The position numbers and the translations under genes are program-made. A stretch of DNA of 57,919 bases, taken from Prochlorococcus marinus bv. HNLC2 (lineage in GTDB: Bacteria > Cyanobacteriota > Cyanobacteriia > PCC-6307 > Cyanobiaceae). The DNA is taken from contig GL947595.1 of the NCBI GenBank assembly GCA_000218745.1, positions 151,038 through 208,956 of the forward strand, given 5' to 3'. The notes under the pieces were generated by a model that saw only the letters and a program-made list of their open reading frames with translations, was not told where the DNA came from and did no database searches. This document shows positions 48,131 through 57,441 of this stretch, in pieces. Each line of letters opens with the position of its first letter. Position 1 is the stretch's first letter.

Positions 48131-48793
48131 ATGACGGTTTCTGCTCCTTATTATGGAGAGAGTAGTGTTATGAGAACACCGCCTCCAGATCTACCATCTT
48201 TATTACTTAAAGAAAGGATAGTTTATCTTGGCTTACCATTATTTTCAGATGATGATGCTAAAAGACAACTAGGTATGGATGTCACTGAACTTATCATTGC
48301 TCAACTTCTTTATCTTGAATTTGATAATCCTGATAAACCTATATATTTTTATATAAATTCAACTGGAACTAGTTGGTATACAGGCGATGCTGTGGGATTT
48401 GAAACTGAGGCATTTGCTATTTGCGATACTATTAGTTATATAAAACCTCCTGTTCATACTATTTGTATTGGACAAGCCATGGGAACAGCTGCCGTCATTT
48501 TATCATCAGGAACCAAGGGTCAAAGAGCAGCTCTCCCACACGCATCGATTGTCCTCCACCAACCAATTAGCGGAGCTAGAGGTCAAGCTACAGATATACA
48601 AATAAGAGCAGAAGAAGTACTTAAAAATAAGAAGTCAATGCTTAAAATACTCTCGAGCAATACTGGCAAAACTATAGAAGAACTATCTAAAGACTCTGAT
48701 CGTATGAGTTACCTCAATCCACAACAAGCTGTTGAATATGGTGTTATAGATAGGATACTTACCAGTCAAAAAGATTTACCCCAACAAATTTAA
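48131..48793 (+). CDS. clpR: ClpR, non-catalytic ClpP paralogue
   Basis: Structural subunit of the mixed ClpP3/ClpR core in cyanobacteria. It keeps the ClpP fold (INSTGTSWYTGDAVGFETEA with the extra loop typical of ClpR, VLHQPISGARGQATDIQIR). The catalytic serine position is Gly (TICIGQAMGTAAV against [13 protein letters not shown] in the next gene), and the aspartate position is changed (SDRMSYLNP against TDRDYFLSA). The histidine in LHQP remains. It has 220 residues. clpP follows 12 bases later, so the two are made together. Confidence 0.93.
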   Translation: MTVSAPYYGESSVMRTPPPDLPSLLLKERIVYLGLPLFSDDDAKRQLGMDVTELIIAQLLYLEFDNPDKPIYFYINSTGTSWYTGDAVGFETEAFAICDTISYIKPPVHTICIGQAMGTAAVILSSGTKGQRAALPHASIVLHQPISGARGQATDIQIRAEEVLKNKKSMLKILSSNTGKTIEELSKDSDRMSYLNPQQAVEYGVIDRILTSQKDLPQQI

Positions 48794-48805
48794 TTCATTT
48801 TTATT

Positions 48806-49411
48806 ATGCCAATAGGAACACCAAGCGTACCCTACAGACTCCCAGGAAGTCAGTATGAAAGATGGGTTGACATATATACACGATTAGGCGTTGAAAGGAT
48901 TTTATTCCTTGGACAAGAAGTTAATGATGGTATCGCCAATAGCTTAGTTGCTCAAATGCTCTATCTTGATTCTGATGACAATACAAAGCCAATTTATTTA
49001 TACATAAATAGCCCAGGAGGATCTGTTACAGCAGGTTTAGCAATTTATGACACAATAAAATACGTCAAAAGCGATGTAGTGACAATCTGTGTAGGATTAG
49101 CTGCTTCTATGGGTGCTTTTTTACTTGCTGCAGGAACAAAAGGTAAAAGAGTTGCATTGCCACACAGCCGAATAATGATTCATCAGCCATTGGGAGGAAC
49201 TTCACAAAGGCAGGCGAGTGATATTGAAATTGAAGCTAGAGAGATTTTACGAATTAAGGATATGTTAAATCAATCAATGTCAGAGATGACTGGACAATCT
49301 TTTGAAAAGATTGAAAAGGATACTGATAGAGATTATTTCTTAAGTGCTGAAGAAGCAAAAAATTATGGACTAATAGATCGTGTCATATCGCATCCAAGTG
49401 AGGCTAGTTAA
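48806..49411 (+). CDS. clpP: ATP-dependent Clp protease proteolytic subunit (ClpP3-type)
   Basis: Serine protease subunit that partners ClpR and a Clp ATPase. Catalytic triad visible: Ser in [14 protein letters not shown], His in [10 protein letters not shown], Asp in [13 protein letters not shown]. Also [18 protein letters not shown]. It has 201 residues. As the partner of clpR in a two-gene operon it is best called the ClpP3-type subunit, essential in other cyanobacteria. Confidence 0.95.
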   Translation: MPIGTPSVPYRLPGSQYERWVDIYTRLGVERILFLGQEVNDGIANSLVAQMLYLDSDDNTKPIYLYINSPGGSVTAGLAIYDTIKYVKSDVVTICVGLAASMGAFLLAAGTKGKRVALPHSRIMIHQPLGGTSQRQASDIEIEAREILRIKDMLNQSMSEMTGQSFEKIEKDTDRDYFLSAEEAKNYGLIDRVISHPSEAS

Positions 49412-49526
49412 TCTTAACTTTGCAGTTAAATCTAAATAATTATTATTTTTATAAAATTACTTAATTTAATTTTTTAGTCAAATAGAGACTAAAATAAACA
49501 TTATTAAAAAAATAACCACTTCGCTA

Positions 49527-50516
49527 ATGACACAACTTTTTTATGATTCTGACGCCGATCTTAGTCTTTTGAGTAATAAAACTCTTGCAATCATAGGTTA
49601 TGGTTCCCAAGGCCACGCCCATGCCCTCAATCTCAAAGATAGTGGGATGGATGTGATTGTTGGTTTATACAAGGGTAGTAAATCTGAGGGTAAAGCTATT
49701 AATGATGGTTTAAAGGTATTCACCGTAGCTGAAGCTTGTGATAAAGCTGATTGGATCATGGTCTTACTTCCAGATGAATTCCAAAGTGATATTTATGAAA
49801 AAGAAATAAAGCCATATTTAAAACCAGGGAAGATACTAAGCTTTGCTCACGGGTTCAACATAAGATTTGAACTAATTAAACCTCCTTCGTTTATTGATGT
49901 AGTAATGATCGCTCCAAAAGGTCCTGGTCACACAGTTCGATGGGAATACCAAAATGGCCAAGGGGTGCCTGCTTTAATTGCTGTTGAACAGGATTATTCA
50001 GGCAATGCAAGAGAGTTAGCGATGGCATATGCAAAAGGGATCGGTGGTACCAGAGCAGGTATTCTTGAGACTAATTTTAAAGAAGAAACAGAGACAGATC
50101 TATTTGGGGAGCAAGCAGTTTTATGCGGCGGATTATCTGAATTAGTAAAAGCAGGATTTGAAACTTTAGTTGAAGCGGGTTATCAGCCAGAGTTGGCTTA
50201 TTTTGAATGTCTTCATGAAGTTAAATTGATTGTTGATCTAATGGTTAAGGGAGGTCTTTCTCAGATGCGCGACTCGATTTCAAATACTGCTGAGTATGGA
50301 GATTATGTTAGCGGGAAGAGACTAATTAATAATGAAACTAGAGAAGAAATGAAAAGAATTTTAGGGGATATCCAAGATGGTACTTTTGCAAGAAACTTTG
50401 TAAATGAATGCAAAGAGGGTAAGCCATATATGACTAAACAAAGAGAAGATAATTCTAATCATAAAATTGAAATTGTTGGTAAAGGACTTCGATCTATGTT
50501 CAGTTGGCTGAAGTAA
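49527..50516 (+). CDS. ilvC: Ketol-acid reductoisomerase
   Basis: Second common step of valine and isoleucine synthesis, using NADPH and magnesium. Seen: [19 protein letters not shown] (NADP), [43 protein letters not shown] and the acidic active-site [13 protein letters not shown], and [12 protein letters not shown]. It has 329 residues, the short class I form. Its last 13 bases overlap cobD. Confidence 0.97.
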   Translation: MTQLFYDSDADLSLLSNKTLAIIGYGSQGHAHALNLKDSGMDVIVGLYKGSKSEGKAINDGLKVFTVAEACDKADWIMVLLPDEFQSDIYEKEIKPYLKPGKILSFAHGFNIRFELIKPPSFIDVVMIAPKGPGHTVRWEYQNGQGVPALIAVEQDYSGNARELAMAYAKGIGGTRAGILETNFKEETETDLFGEQAVLCGGLSELVKAGFETLVEAGYQPELAYFECLHEVKLIVDLMVKGGLSQMRDSISNTAEYGDYVSGKRLINNETREEMKRILGDIQDGTFARNFVNECKEGKPYMTKQREDNSNHKIEIVGKGLRSMFSWLK

Positions 50517-51535
50517 ATATTTTTTTATTAGTAATTAGCTCCATCGGATTAGATTTATTAATAGGAGATCCTTTATTTCTTGTACATCCTGTTCAGGTAA
50601 TGGGTTTTTTTATAAGTAAATCATCTAAATATTGTGTACATCTTTTTAATAAAAAAGAAAGTTTACTGAAATGGAGCGGTTTATTCATAGCTTTTATAAC
50701 GATATTGGTAAGCTTTTCTGCAGGAAAGATCCTGGAGATATTTTTCTTAAAATCAAATAATAATACCTTTTGGGGTTTTGCTATTCTATTTGGTTTATCA
50801 AGTTGCTTAGCGACTAAAAGTCTTATTTCAAGAGTTAGAGAAATCTCTTATTTGATTAATAAAAAATTTATAGATGACGATACATTGAAAAAAATAGTTT
50901 CAAAAGTTCAAAAGATTGTAAGTAGGGACGTTACCTCATCCTCTCTTGAGGATTTATTAAGATCCACCATAGAAAGTTTGACTGAAAACTCTGTAGATGG
51001 AATATTTGGGCCACTATTTTGGATTTTTATAGGTACTTTTTCTATTCATTATTCTATCTATCTCCCTGGACCTCTCTCCTTAGGGTTCACTTACAAAGCA
51101 ATAAGTACATTAGATTCAATGATCGGATACAAGTATGATTTTTATAAAAAACTAGGTTTTTTTAGTGCAAAAATTGAAGATTTTGCAACTTACATTCCAG
51201 CAAGATTAGTTGTTTATAGTTTACCTTTTGTAAAAAAAAGGACAAAAAATTATTTTAATCTCATTCAAACAGTCTTTGAGGAAGGACATAGATATGAATC
51301 TCCTAATGCAGGCATTTCAGAAGGTATATTTGCTCATGTTGCGAATGTTCAACTAGGTGGTGAAAATATTTACCCAAATGGTGTAGTTAAAAAACCAATA
51401 TTAAATTCATTAGGGGAAAAATGTAGCTTTAACTCTGTAGAGATAATAAAAAATTTAATTTTTAGATTGCTGTTACTGTGGATTTTTCTTTTTAGTATTA
51501 TTTTTCTATTGATTTATTTGCAACAAACAACTTAG
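50504..51535 (+). CDS. cobD: Adenosylcobinamide-phosphate synthase (CobD/CbiB)
   Basis: Membrane protein that attaches the aminopropanol arm to adenosylcobyric acid. Signatures: [56 protein letters not shown], and [14 protein letters not shown] near the C-terminus. Several hydrophobic segments; 343 residues. The start is a TTG inside the end of ilvC. cobL of the same pathway is at 3.5 kb. Confidence 0.92.
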   Translation: MAEVNIFLLVISSIGLDLLIGDPLFLVHPVQVMGFFISKSSKYCVHLFNKKESLLKWSGLFIAFITILVSFSAGKILEIFFLKSNNNTFWGFAILFGLSSCLATKSLISRVREISYLINKKFIDDDTLKKIVSKVQKIVSRDVTSSSLEDLLRSTIESLTENSVDGIFGPLFWIFIGTFSIHYSIYLPGPLSLGFTYKAISTLDSMIGYKYDFYKKLGFFSAKIEDFATYIPARLVVYSLPFVKKRTKNYFNLIQTVFEEGHRYESPNAGISEGIFAHVANVQLGGENIYPNGVVKKPILNSLGEKCSFNSVEIIKNLIFRLLLLWIFLFSIIFLLIYLQQTT

Positions 51536-51569
51536 AATTTTTTTTCTTATTATTAGAAAAAAGGTTTAA

Positions 51570-51792
51570 ATGGAAAAGAAGGATTTTCAAAATAACTCAT
51601 TAGAAAGATGATGAAAATAATAGTAAATGGATAGATAATAGTGGCGAAGAAGTAAAACAGGTATTCGGATTTAATTCAAGTGCGGAACTTGTTAACGGAA
51701 GAGCAGCCATGGTGGGATTTTTGATGTTAATATTGACTGAATTAGTCCTAAGTGGTCGTCCCGTGACTTCATCAATTTTTGGTATTAATTAA
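51570..51792 (+). CDS. hli: High-light-inducible protein (frameshift)
   Basis: Single-helix chlorophyll-binding stress protein (Hlip/SCP). The diagnostic core is AELVNGRAAMVGFLMLILTE, followed by the tail SGRPVTSSIFGIN. An ATG at 51570 opens MEKKDFQNNSLE; the frame is lost at about 51604-51606 within a run of A, and dropping one base joins it to DDENNSKWIDNSGEEVKQVF and the Hlip core. Corrected length is about 73 residues. The helix carries the Glu/Asn and Arg ligands of the family (ELVNGRAAM). It likely protects photosystems under high light. Confidence 0.88.
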
Positions 51793-51794
51793 CA

Positions 51795-52007
51795 ATGGCT
51801 TGGAAAGAAAATAAAAATCTTAAGGTTATACTCTATATCTCTGCTTGGGTTATTATTTGGGGATCAGTTGGATCACTTATTGATTATCCTCTTTACAAAG
51901 CAGAAATTTATAGTGAAGGTTCTATCTGGCAATATCTCACTTTTACAATTACGGGAATAATATCTTTTTTAATAGGCTTCAAAATTTATAAAAAATTAAA
52001 ACTATAA
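51795..52007 (+). CDS. Small membrane protein following hli (70 aa)
   Basis: Two predicted membrane helices (VILYISAWVIIWGSVGSLID and LTFTITGIISFLIGFKIY) and a lysine-rich C-terminus. The ATG is 2 bases after the hli stop, so the two are surely co-transcribed, and a link to thylakoid or light stress is a reasonable inference. I do not recognise a named family. Its stop overlaps the convergent small gene by 6 bases. Confidence 0.7.
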   Translation: MAWKENKNLKVILYISAWVIIWGSVGSLIDYPLYKAEIYSEGSIWQYLTFTITGIISFLIGFKIYKKLKL

Positions 52008-52259
52008 AAATCTGTATCTAAATCTTTTGATGACTTTTGCAGGTTGAGAATCATCATTTTTTTCATATAGTATCCATTGATGCGTTTCGGTATCGTGATC
52101 GCAGCCTAAGTTTTGATTATTTGAATTAAAATTAGCCATTGTAGAATGACACATTTGGTCAGCCTCAAAAGCTGAATTAAACCCTAATAACCAATAACTT
52201 AATATTCCAACAATTACAATTAATAAAATTGACTGAAAAATTGAGCTTATAAATTTCAT
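52002..52259 (-). CDS. Small exported or membrane-anchored protein (85 aa)
   Basis: An N-terminal hydrophobic segment (SIFQSILLIVIVGILSYWLL) precedes a short domain with two cysteines (EADQMCHSTMANF, NLGCDHDTETHQW) and a final KRFRYRF. The cysteines and a His/Asp cluster could form a disulfide or metal site outside the cytoplasm. Family not recognised. It runs in the same direction as the two small genes upstream of it. Confidence 0.6.
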   Translation of the reverse strand: MKFISSIFQSILLIVIVGILSYWLLGFNSAFEADQMCHSTMANFNSNNQNLGCDHDTETHQWILYEKNDDSQPAKVIKRFRYRFL

Positions 52260-52299
52260 TCTTTATTTTATAGTTTGAAAATTTAAATATATCATTAAA

Positions 52300-52548
52300 C
52301 TATCTCCCTACATTAAATATAAAATCATGAAATGTATCATTATTAAAAAACAAAAGAATTCCCACAACAAAAAATAAATTTAGGCCCAAAACAACAAATG
52401 CAAAGATATTAATTTGCCTTTTACCAGGTAATGTATAAGTAAACTTTTTTTCAGCTAAAATTTTTGCAAGACCTTTTTTAGGTTTGCCTTCATCTTCAAC
52501 TTTGTCATTAACTCCATTTGATAAATCAGAGAAACCCTTCTTATTCAT
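52300..52548 (-). CDS. Small single-helix membrane protein (82 aa)
   Basis: A charged N-terminal half (NDKVEDEGKPKKGLAKILAE) is followed by KRQINIFAFVVLGLNLFFVV, a single membrane helix, and a short tail ending DFIFNVGR. Family not recognised. The lysine/glutamate-rich cytoplasmic part and one helix resemble many picocyanobacterial small membrane proteins. Confidence 0.62.
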   Translation of the reverse strand: MNKKGFSDLSNGVNDKVEDEGKPKKGLAKILAEKKFTYTLPGKRQINIFAFVVLGLNLFFVVGILLFFNNDTFHDFIFNVGR

Positions 52549-52601
52549 GAAATATAGTAATCAATTTAATAATATTGTAGATTTATATTTTTGTTCTAAA
52601 A

Positions 52602-52961
52602 TTAACAATTTTTAATTAGATTAGAGTGAATAATTGGTTCTGGAAGAATTTCATTTTTCTCAAAATACAAATTTTTAATAAGTTCTGTTTGAATGCCAAG
52701 TAAAGTTGATTGACATCTAAAATTTCCCTTATTAGATGCTTCTATTTGTAATTTTTCCATAATCAAAATTAAATTTTGACATTCTTCAAAATTACTTTTT
52801 CTTAAACATGTTTTTAATTCGTCTAAATTAAGATAATTCACAATACTAATTGCTGCAAAAGAAGAATTAGGAAGAACATTTAAAAGAATTACTATTAAGA
52901 GAATTAAGAAATTCTTGTTCTTAAGAACAAATTTTTTTATAAAATATTTTAATAAAATCAA
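52602..52961 (-). CDS. Small secreted protein of unknown function (119 aa)
   Basis: A basic start (KKFVLKNKNF) and a hydrophobic segment (LILLIVILLNVLPNSSFA) form a clear signal peptide ending near SSFA. The mature part of ~80 residues has four cysteines (LKTCLRKSNFEECQNL, FRCQSTLL, LIKNC), likely two disulfides. The first codon is TTG. Family not recognised. It is read away from hup's terminator. Confidence 0.58.
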   Translation of the reverse strand: MILLKYFIKKFVLKNKNFLILLIVILLNVLPNSSFAAISIVNYLNLDELKTCLRKSNFEECQNLILIMEKLQIEASNKGNFRCQSTLLGIQTELIKNLYFEKNEILPEPIIHSNLIKNC

Positions 52962-53003
52962 ACTACTCTAAAAAGAACTTAATTGGAAATAATTAAAAAT
53001 TAA

Positions 53004-53028
53004 AAAGGTGCTCATATTGAGCACCTTT
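53004..53028 (-). terminator. Rho-independent terminator of hup
   Basis: AAAGGTGCTCA pairs perfectly with TGAGCACCTTT around a 3-base loop. On the minus strand the stem is followed by TTAATTTTTAATT. It lies 26 bases after the hup stop. Confidence 0.85.
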
Positions 53029-53053
53029 AGAAAAGATCAGATTCAAGAGTATA

Positions 53054-53329
53054 TTAACCCTGAACTCTATCCTTAAATAACTTTCCTGCGGAAAATGTAG
53101 GTACTCTTTTAGCAGGAATTGCTATTTTTTCGCCTGTCTTAGGGTTTAAGCCCTGCCTTGCAGAACGATCTCTTGGTTCAAAGGAACCAAATCCAAGTAT
53201 GGAGACTTTTTTGCCCTCCACGACCGAATCAACAATAGTTTCAATAGCTGCATCAACTACTAAAGAAACATCTGTTTTTGTGAGCTCAGTACGAGCTGCA
53301 ACAAGGTTTACTAAATCAGCTTTGTTCAT
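53054..53329 (-). CDS. hup: HU-family DNA-binding protein
   Basis: Nucleoid protein that bends DNA without strong sequence preference. It has 91 residues: an N-terminal helical dimer part (MNKADLVNLVAARTELTKTD), GFGSFEPRDRSARQGLNPKT and IPAKRVPTFSAGKLFKDRV. This is the full canonical HU sequence. It is followed by a strong terminator, and its upstream side opens onto the one long spacer of the window. Confidence 0.97.
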   Translation of the reverse strand: MNKADLVNLVAARTELTKTDVSLVVDAAIETIVDSVVEGKKVSILGFGSFEPRDRSARQGLNPKTGEKIAIPAKRVPTFSAGKLFKDRVQG

Positions 53330-53403
53330 TGAATTGTTTATATAGCAGAGATTTTTAAAAGACGATTTTTAAAAAGTCTAAATATCTCGAACTTGCATAT
53401 CAT

Positions 53404-53508
53404 ATGGAGCAAATACAAATCCGGCAACCGAAAATGCCGGCGGCGCAAAGCTTTATACAAACTTTACTGACATTTATATCAAGAATTTTTAATAATATAA
53501 GAAAATAA
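53404..53508 (+). CDS. Possible very small gene (34 aa)
   Basis: ATG-initiated frame MEQIQIRQPKMPAAQSFIQT, then a hydrophobic/basic helix LLTFISRIFNNIRK. There is no clear ribosome site, and the GC-rich hairpin lies inside it, so it could instead be part of a small RNA. Function unknown. Confidence 0.3.
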   Translation: MEQIQIRQPKMPAAQSFIQTLLTFISRIFNNIRK

Positions 53509-53621
53509 ATTTTGATATCAAGAGAAATAAAAGTTTATTCAAACCTCTCAAAACTATTGCTATAACTAACTTTAACTTTAAAAATATTGGATTAGATCAA
53601 CTTCCTAAAATCTTTGATTTT

Positions 53622-53658
53622 AAAAAATAATAAAAATGGAAAACTTTTATTATTTTTT
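53622..53658. repeat. Perfect 14-bp A/T inverted repeat (terminator-like)
   Basis: AAAAAATAATAAAA (53622-53635) is the exact reverse complement of TTTTATTATTTTTT (53645-53658), with a 9-base loop. A-rich on one side and T-rich on the other, it could end transcripts in either direction, though it has no G/C pairs. Confidence 0.5.
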
Positions 53659-53872
53659 ATTAACTTTCTAATATATTTCCTTCTCATCACATGAAAGAAA
53701 AGATTATTCAATAAAAATTTTATTGCAATTAGTATTTTTATAAAATTAGTCCCTATTTAATAAATAAATCTTAAAAACATCAAAATTGAGAATTTTATTA
53801 ATTTAAAGAATTATGATCAAGTTAATGAGTTAAAAATTTTTAATTCATTATCATCAATTATCTAATTTAAAA

Positions 53873-55913
53873 TTGGCAGGAATTAATATTGGTCAGCCAT
53901 CACCGCTTGGAAGTTCCATAACAAAACTTGGCGTGAATTTTTCTATAGTCGCTACTAATGCAGATTTCATTGAAATATTAATTTTTGAAGAAAAGAATTC
54001 AACTCATCCAAAATGCATCTATCGTCTTGATGAAAAGTTTAGATCTGGGCCATATTGGCATGCGGAAATAGAGGGATTAACTGAAAATACTTTTTACGCA
54101 TATAGAGTATATCAAAAGAAGAATCATATTAATAAGGATTATTCTGACAAAATCTTAATTGATCCTTGTTCAAGAGGTATTGTTGGTTGGGATAATTATA
54201 AAAGAGAAAATTCAGTTAATTGTGGTAATAATTCAAATAACGCTCTTAAAAAGTGTTGTTTGCGAAAGAGATAAATTTAACTTTAAAGACTATCCAAGAC
54301 CCAAACACTCATGGGAGGATTTAATTATTTATGAATTACATGTTGAGGCTTTTACAAAAAATTATTTTTGTAAGGATTTTGATGAGGGAAAAAGTTGCTT
54401 CACAAAAATTAAATCAAAAATTCCTTATCTTAAAGAACTTGGCATAACAGCTATAGAACTACTTCCAATCTTTTGCTTTGATCCAAATGATTCTCCCAAT
54501 GGACTTAATAATTTCTGGGGATATAGTCCTATTAATTGGTTTTCACCTCATTATCAATATTTTTCCGATGAATCTCCCAAAATAATAAGGAATGAATTGA
54601 GAGCTTTTGTCCAAGAATGTCATAAATTTGGTATTGAAGTCATCTTAGATGTTGTTTATAACCATACTTCAGAAGGGAATGAATGCGGGCCCGCACTATC
54701 TTGGAAAGGGATAGATGAAAACCTTTATTATTTCCTTGATGAGGACAAAGGTTTTAAAGATGTCAGCGGATGCGGTAACACAATAGCAGCTAATAGGGGA
54801 CTTGTAAGAAAATTAATAATCGAATCATTAAAATGTTGGGCAAATGAATTTGGCATAGATGGTTTTCGATTTGATTTAGGCATAGCTCTAACAAGAGGGG
54901 AAAATTTGATCCCTTTGGATAACCCGCCACTTTTTGAAGATATCGAATCTGATCCAGAATTAACATCAATAAAACTTATCAGTGAACCATGGGATTGTGG
55001 TGGGCTTTATAAAATAAAGGATTTTCCATCGCGCTCAACTTACACATGGAATGGGCATTTTAGAGATGATGTAAGAAAGTTTTGGAAAGGGGAAGAGGAT
55101 ACGGCTTGGAATATGAGCGATAAAATCAAAGGCAGTCCAAATATATATGGAGGAGCTAATAAACCTATAAAATCAATTAATTTTGTAACCGCTCATGATG
55201 GATTTACCTTGAAAGATTTAGTAAGTTTCAACAAAAAATATAACTTTGCTAACAAAGAGCAAAATAGAGATGGTGAAAATAATAATAATTCATGGAATCA
55301 TGGAGTTGAGGGGCCAACCAGTGACAATATTATTCAATCCAGAAGAAAACAACAACAAAAAAATCTTCTTTTTACTTTATTTATTTCTAGAGGAGTCCCA
55401 ATGATGCTAATGGGTGATGAAATTGGAAGATCCCAAGGTGGGAATAATAATACTTGGTGTCAAAATAACCTTCTTGGATGGATGAATTGGGATAAAAATG
55501 AGCAGGATCTTGAACTTCTTAATTATGTGAAATTACTAATAAAGATAAGAAAAAAATATATGTATCTAATTAACTCATCTCATGTCAACTCAGAAGAATT
55601 AATAAATTACCAATGGCATGGAATAAATACTAATAGCCCTGACTGGAGTAGTTGGTCTCATACTTTGGCATTCAGCTTAAATAAATCCACTAATAATGAA
55701 CCGCTAATATGGATAGCCTTAAATGCATATTCAAAAGATATAAAGTTTTCTCCCCCAAAACCATCTAAAAATTGGTTGAAAATAATCGATACATTTAAAT
55801 CATCTCAATTAAAACCTGAAATAATTAATGATAAATTAGTAGAAGTTAAGAGTAGAAGTACTGTGATGCTTATTGCCAATCAATTACTTGGCAGTAATAA
55901 TCAAATTGATTAA
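53873..55913 (+). CDS. glgX: Glycogen debranching enzyme GlgX / isoamylase (frameshift)
   Basis: Hydrolyses alpha-1,6 branches of glycogen. An N-terminal CBM48-like domain (GQPSPLGSSITKLGVNFSIV) leads into a GH13 barrel with all four regions: DVVYNHTSEG, GFRFDLGIAL (nucleophile Asp), ISEPWDCGG (acid Glu) and FVTAHDGFTL (Asp). LMGDEIGRSQGGNNNTWCQ is typical of GlgX. One extra A in the run at 54248-54252 ends the first frame at KKCCLRKR; removing it gives LKSVVCERDKFNFKDY. Corrected length is about 680 residues. The start is TTG. It supplies sugar from glycogen at night. Confidence 0.94.
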
Positions 55914-55984
<71 letters not shown>

Positions 55985-56049
55985 AAAGTGCAAAAATCAT
56001 TACCTTTGCAATAATACATTATCAAAGAATTCACTGAAGTCCAAAAAGA

Positions 56050-57432
56050 TTGAAAAATTCACACTCAAATATAAATAATTCCAAACGAAGATTAATGTTT
56101 TCATATGGACTTGGCGATGCAGGGACTGGGTTAGCTGCGACTCAGCTTGGATTTTATTTATTTCCTTTTTTTATTGGTTATGCGGGATTACCAGCTTTAA
56201 TAGCAGGATCAATATTAATGTTAATAAAGATTTGGGATGCCATAAATGATCCATTTATTGGATGGCTAAGTGATAGAACAAAGACAAAGTGGGGGCCCAG
56301 ATTACCTTGGATGCTTATAGGAGCAATTCCTCTTGGGATTGCCCTCGCTTCTATTTGGTGGGTGCCTAATGGAAGTCTCACACAAAAAACAACTTACTAT
56401 ATTTTAATTTCCATAATATTAATGACTGCTTATACCAGCGTCAATCTACCTTTCGCGGCATTATCAACCGAACTTTCAGAAGAAGTTTCTATTAGAACTA
56501 GATTGAATGCTGCAAGATTTACTGGCTCCATATTAGCTGGATTAAGCGGTTTAATAATAGCTGCAAATATTCTTTCTAAAAATGAATTTGGATACTTTAC
56601 GATGGGTAAGCTCAGTGGAACTATAGCTGTAATTGCTACATTAATATCTTGTTGGGGTTTAGCACCTTTTGCAAAAAAAGCTAGAAGACCTTCAAAAAAA
56701 ATTATCCCCATAAAAATTCAATTAAAAAGAATATTCAATAATAAAAAGTTTATTAAAGTGATAACTCTTTATTTATTACTATGGTGCGCTCTTCAACTCA
56801 TGCAGACTGTATCTTTAATTTATGTTGAACAAGTTTTATATATCCCCTCAAAATATGCGAAATGGATCCCAATACCATTTCAATTAAGTGCACTAGCAGG
56901 ATTGCAAATATGGAGTTTTTTTTCAAATAAATTTGGAAGAATATCTGCATTATATTATGGTTCAATCATTTGGATATTTGCTTGTTTATCAGTTTTATTT
57001 ATACCTTCGTTTCAAACTTTAAATGTAACAGAGAACATGTTTTTATATACAAACAATAACATGCTTTTATTAATAATTCTCGTAATTTCAATTTGTTTAA
57101 TTGGAGTTGGTGCCTCAACCGCCTATTTAATACCTTGGTCATTATTACCAGATGCAATCGATGAAGACCCTGAAAAATCATCAGGAATATATACAGCTTG
57201 GATGGTCTTAATTCAAAAAATCGGGATTGGCATCAGTGTTCAATTATTAGGATTACTCCTTTCTTTATCGGGATATTCCACTCCAGAAAAATGCAACATG
57301 AGTGATTGTTTGCAACAGACAGAATTAACCCAAATAACTATAAGAATTTGTATTGGATTGATTCCAATTATACTAATTTTACTGGGTCTAAAAGTCATGC
57401 AAAAATGGGATAAAAAATTTATTTTGAACTAG
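56050..57432 (+). CDS. GPH-family sugar symporter (melibiose-permease type; glcH-like)
   Basis: Sodium- or proton-coupled sugar carrier with about twelve membrane helices. The family signature is at the N-terminus: FSYGLGDAGTGLAATQLGFY, IWDAINDPFIGWLSDRTKTK and WGPRLPWMLIGA. The C-terminal half has IPWSLLPDAIDEDPEKSSGI, also typical. It has 460 residues and a TTG start. A gene of this type in Prochlorococcus SS120 (annotated melB, later glcH) was shown to take up glucose; that this is the orthologue is my inference, helped by its place next to glgX. Substrate is unproven here. Confidence 0.85.
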   Translation: MKNSHSNINNSKRRLMFSYGLGDAGTGLAATQLGFYLFPFFIGYAGLPALIAGSILMLIKIWDAINDPFIGWLSDRTKTKWGPRLPWMLIGAIPLGIALASIWWVPNGSLTQKTTYYILISIILMTAYTSVNLPFAALSTELSEEVSIRTRLNAARFTGSILAGLSGLIIAANILSKNEFGYFTMGKLSGTIAVIATLISCWGLAPFAKKARRPSKKIIPIKIQLKRIFNNKKFIKVITLYLLLWCALQLMQTVSLIYVEQVLYIPSKYAKWIPIPFQLSALAGLQIWSFFSNKFGRISALYYGSIIWIFACLSVLFIPSFQTLNVTENMFLYTNNNMLLLIILVISICLIGVGASTAYLIPWSLLPDAIDEDPEKSSGIYTAWMVLIQKIGIGISVQLLGLLLSLSGYSTPEKCNMSDCLQQTELTQITIRICIGLIPIILILLGLKVMQKWDKKFILN

Positions 57433-57441
57433 AATATTATT

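Larger units (their letters stand above)
53330..53872. other. 543-base gene-poor spacer between hup and glgX
   Basis: The longest spacer in the window, lying between divergent genes. It holds a GC-rich hairpin (CCGGCA at 53421-53426 with TGCCGG at 53435-53440), a possible 34-codon gene at 53404-53508 and a perfect 14-bp A/T inverted repeat at 53622-53658. A frame from ~53490 to ~53630 ending IGLDQLPKIFDFKK lacks any normal start. The rest is AT-rich and shows nothing I can name. Promoters for hup and glgX must lie here. Confidence 0.6.

Noticed and set aside
53490-53633. Open frame ending IGLDQLPKIFDFKK upstream of glgX
   Set aside because: No ATG, GTG or TTG in frame; likely chance in AT-rich DNA, or a remnant that cannot be placed.
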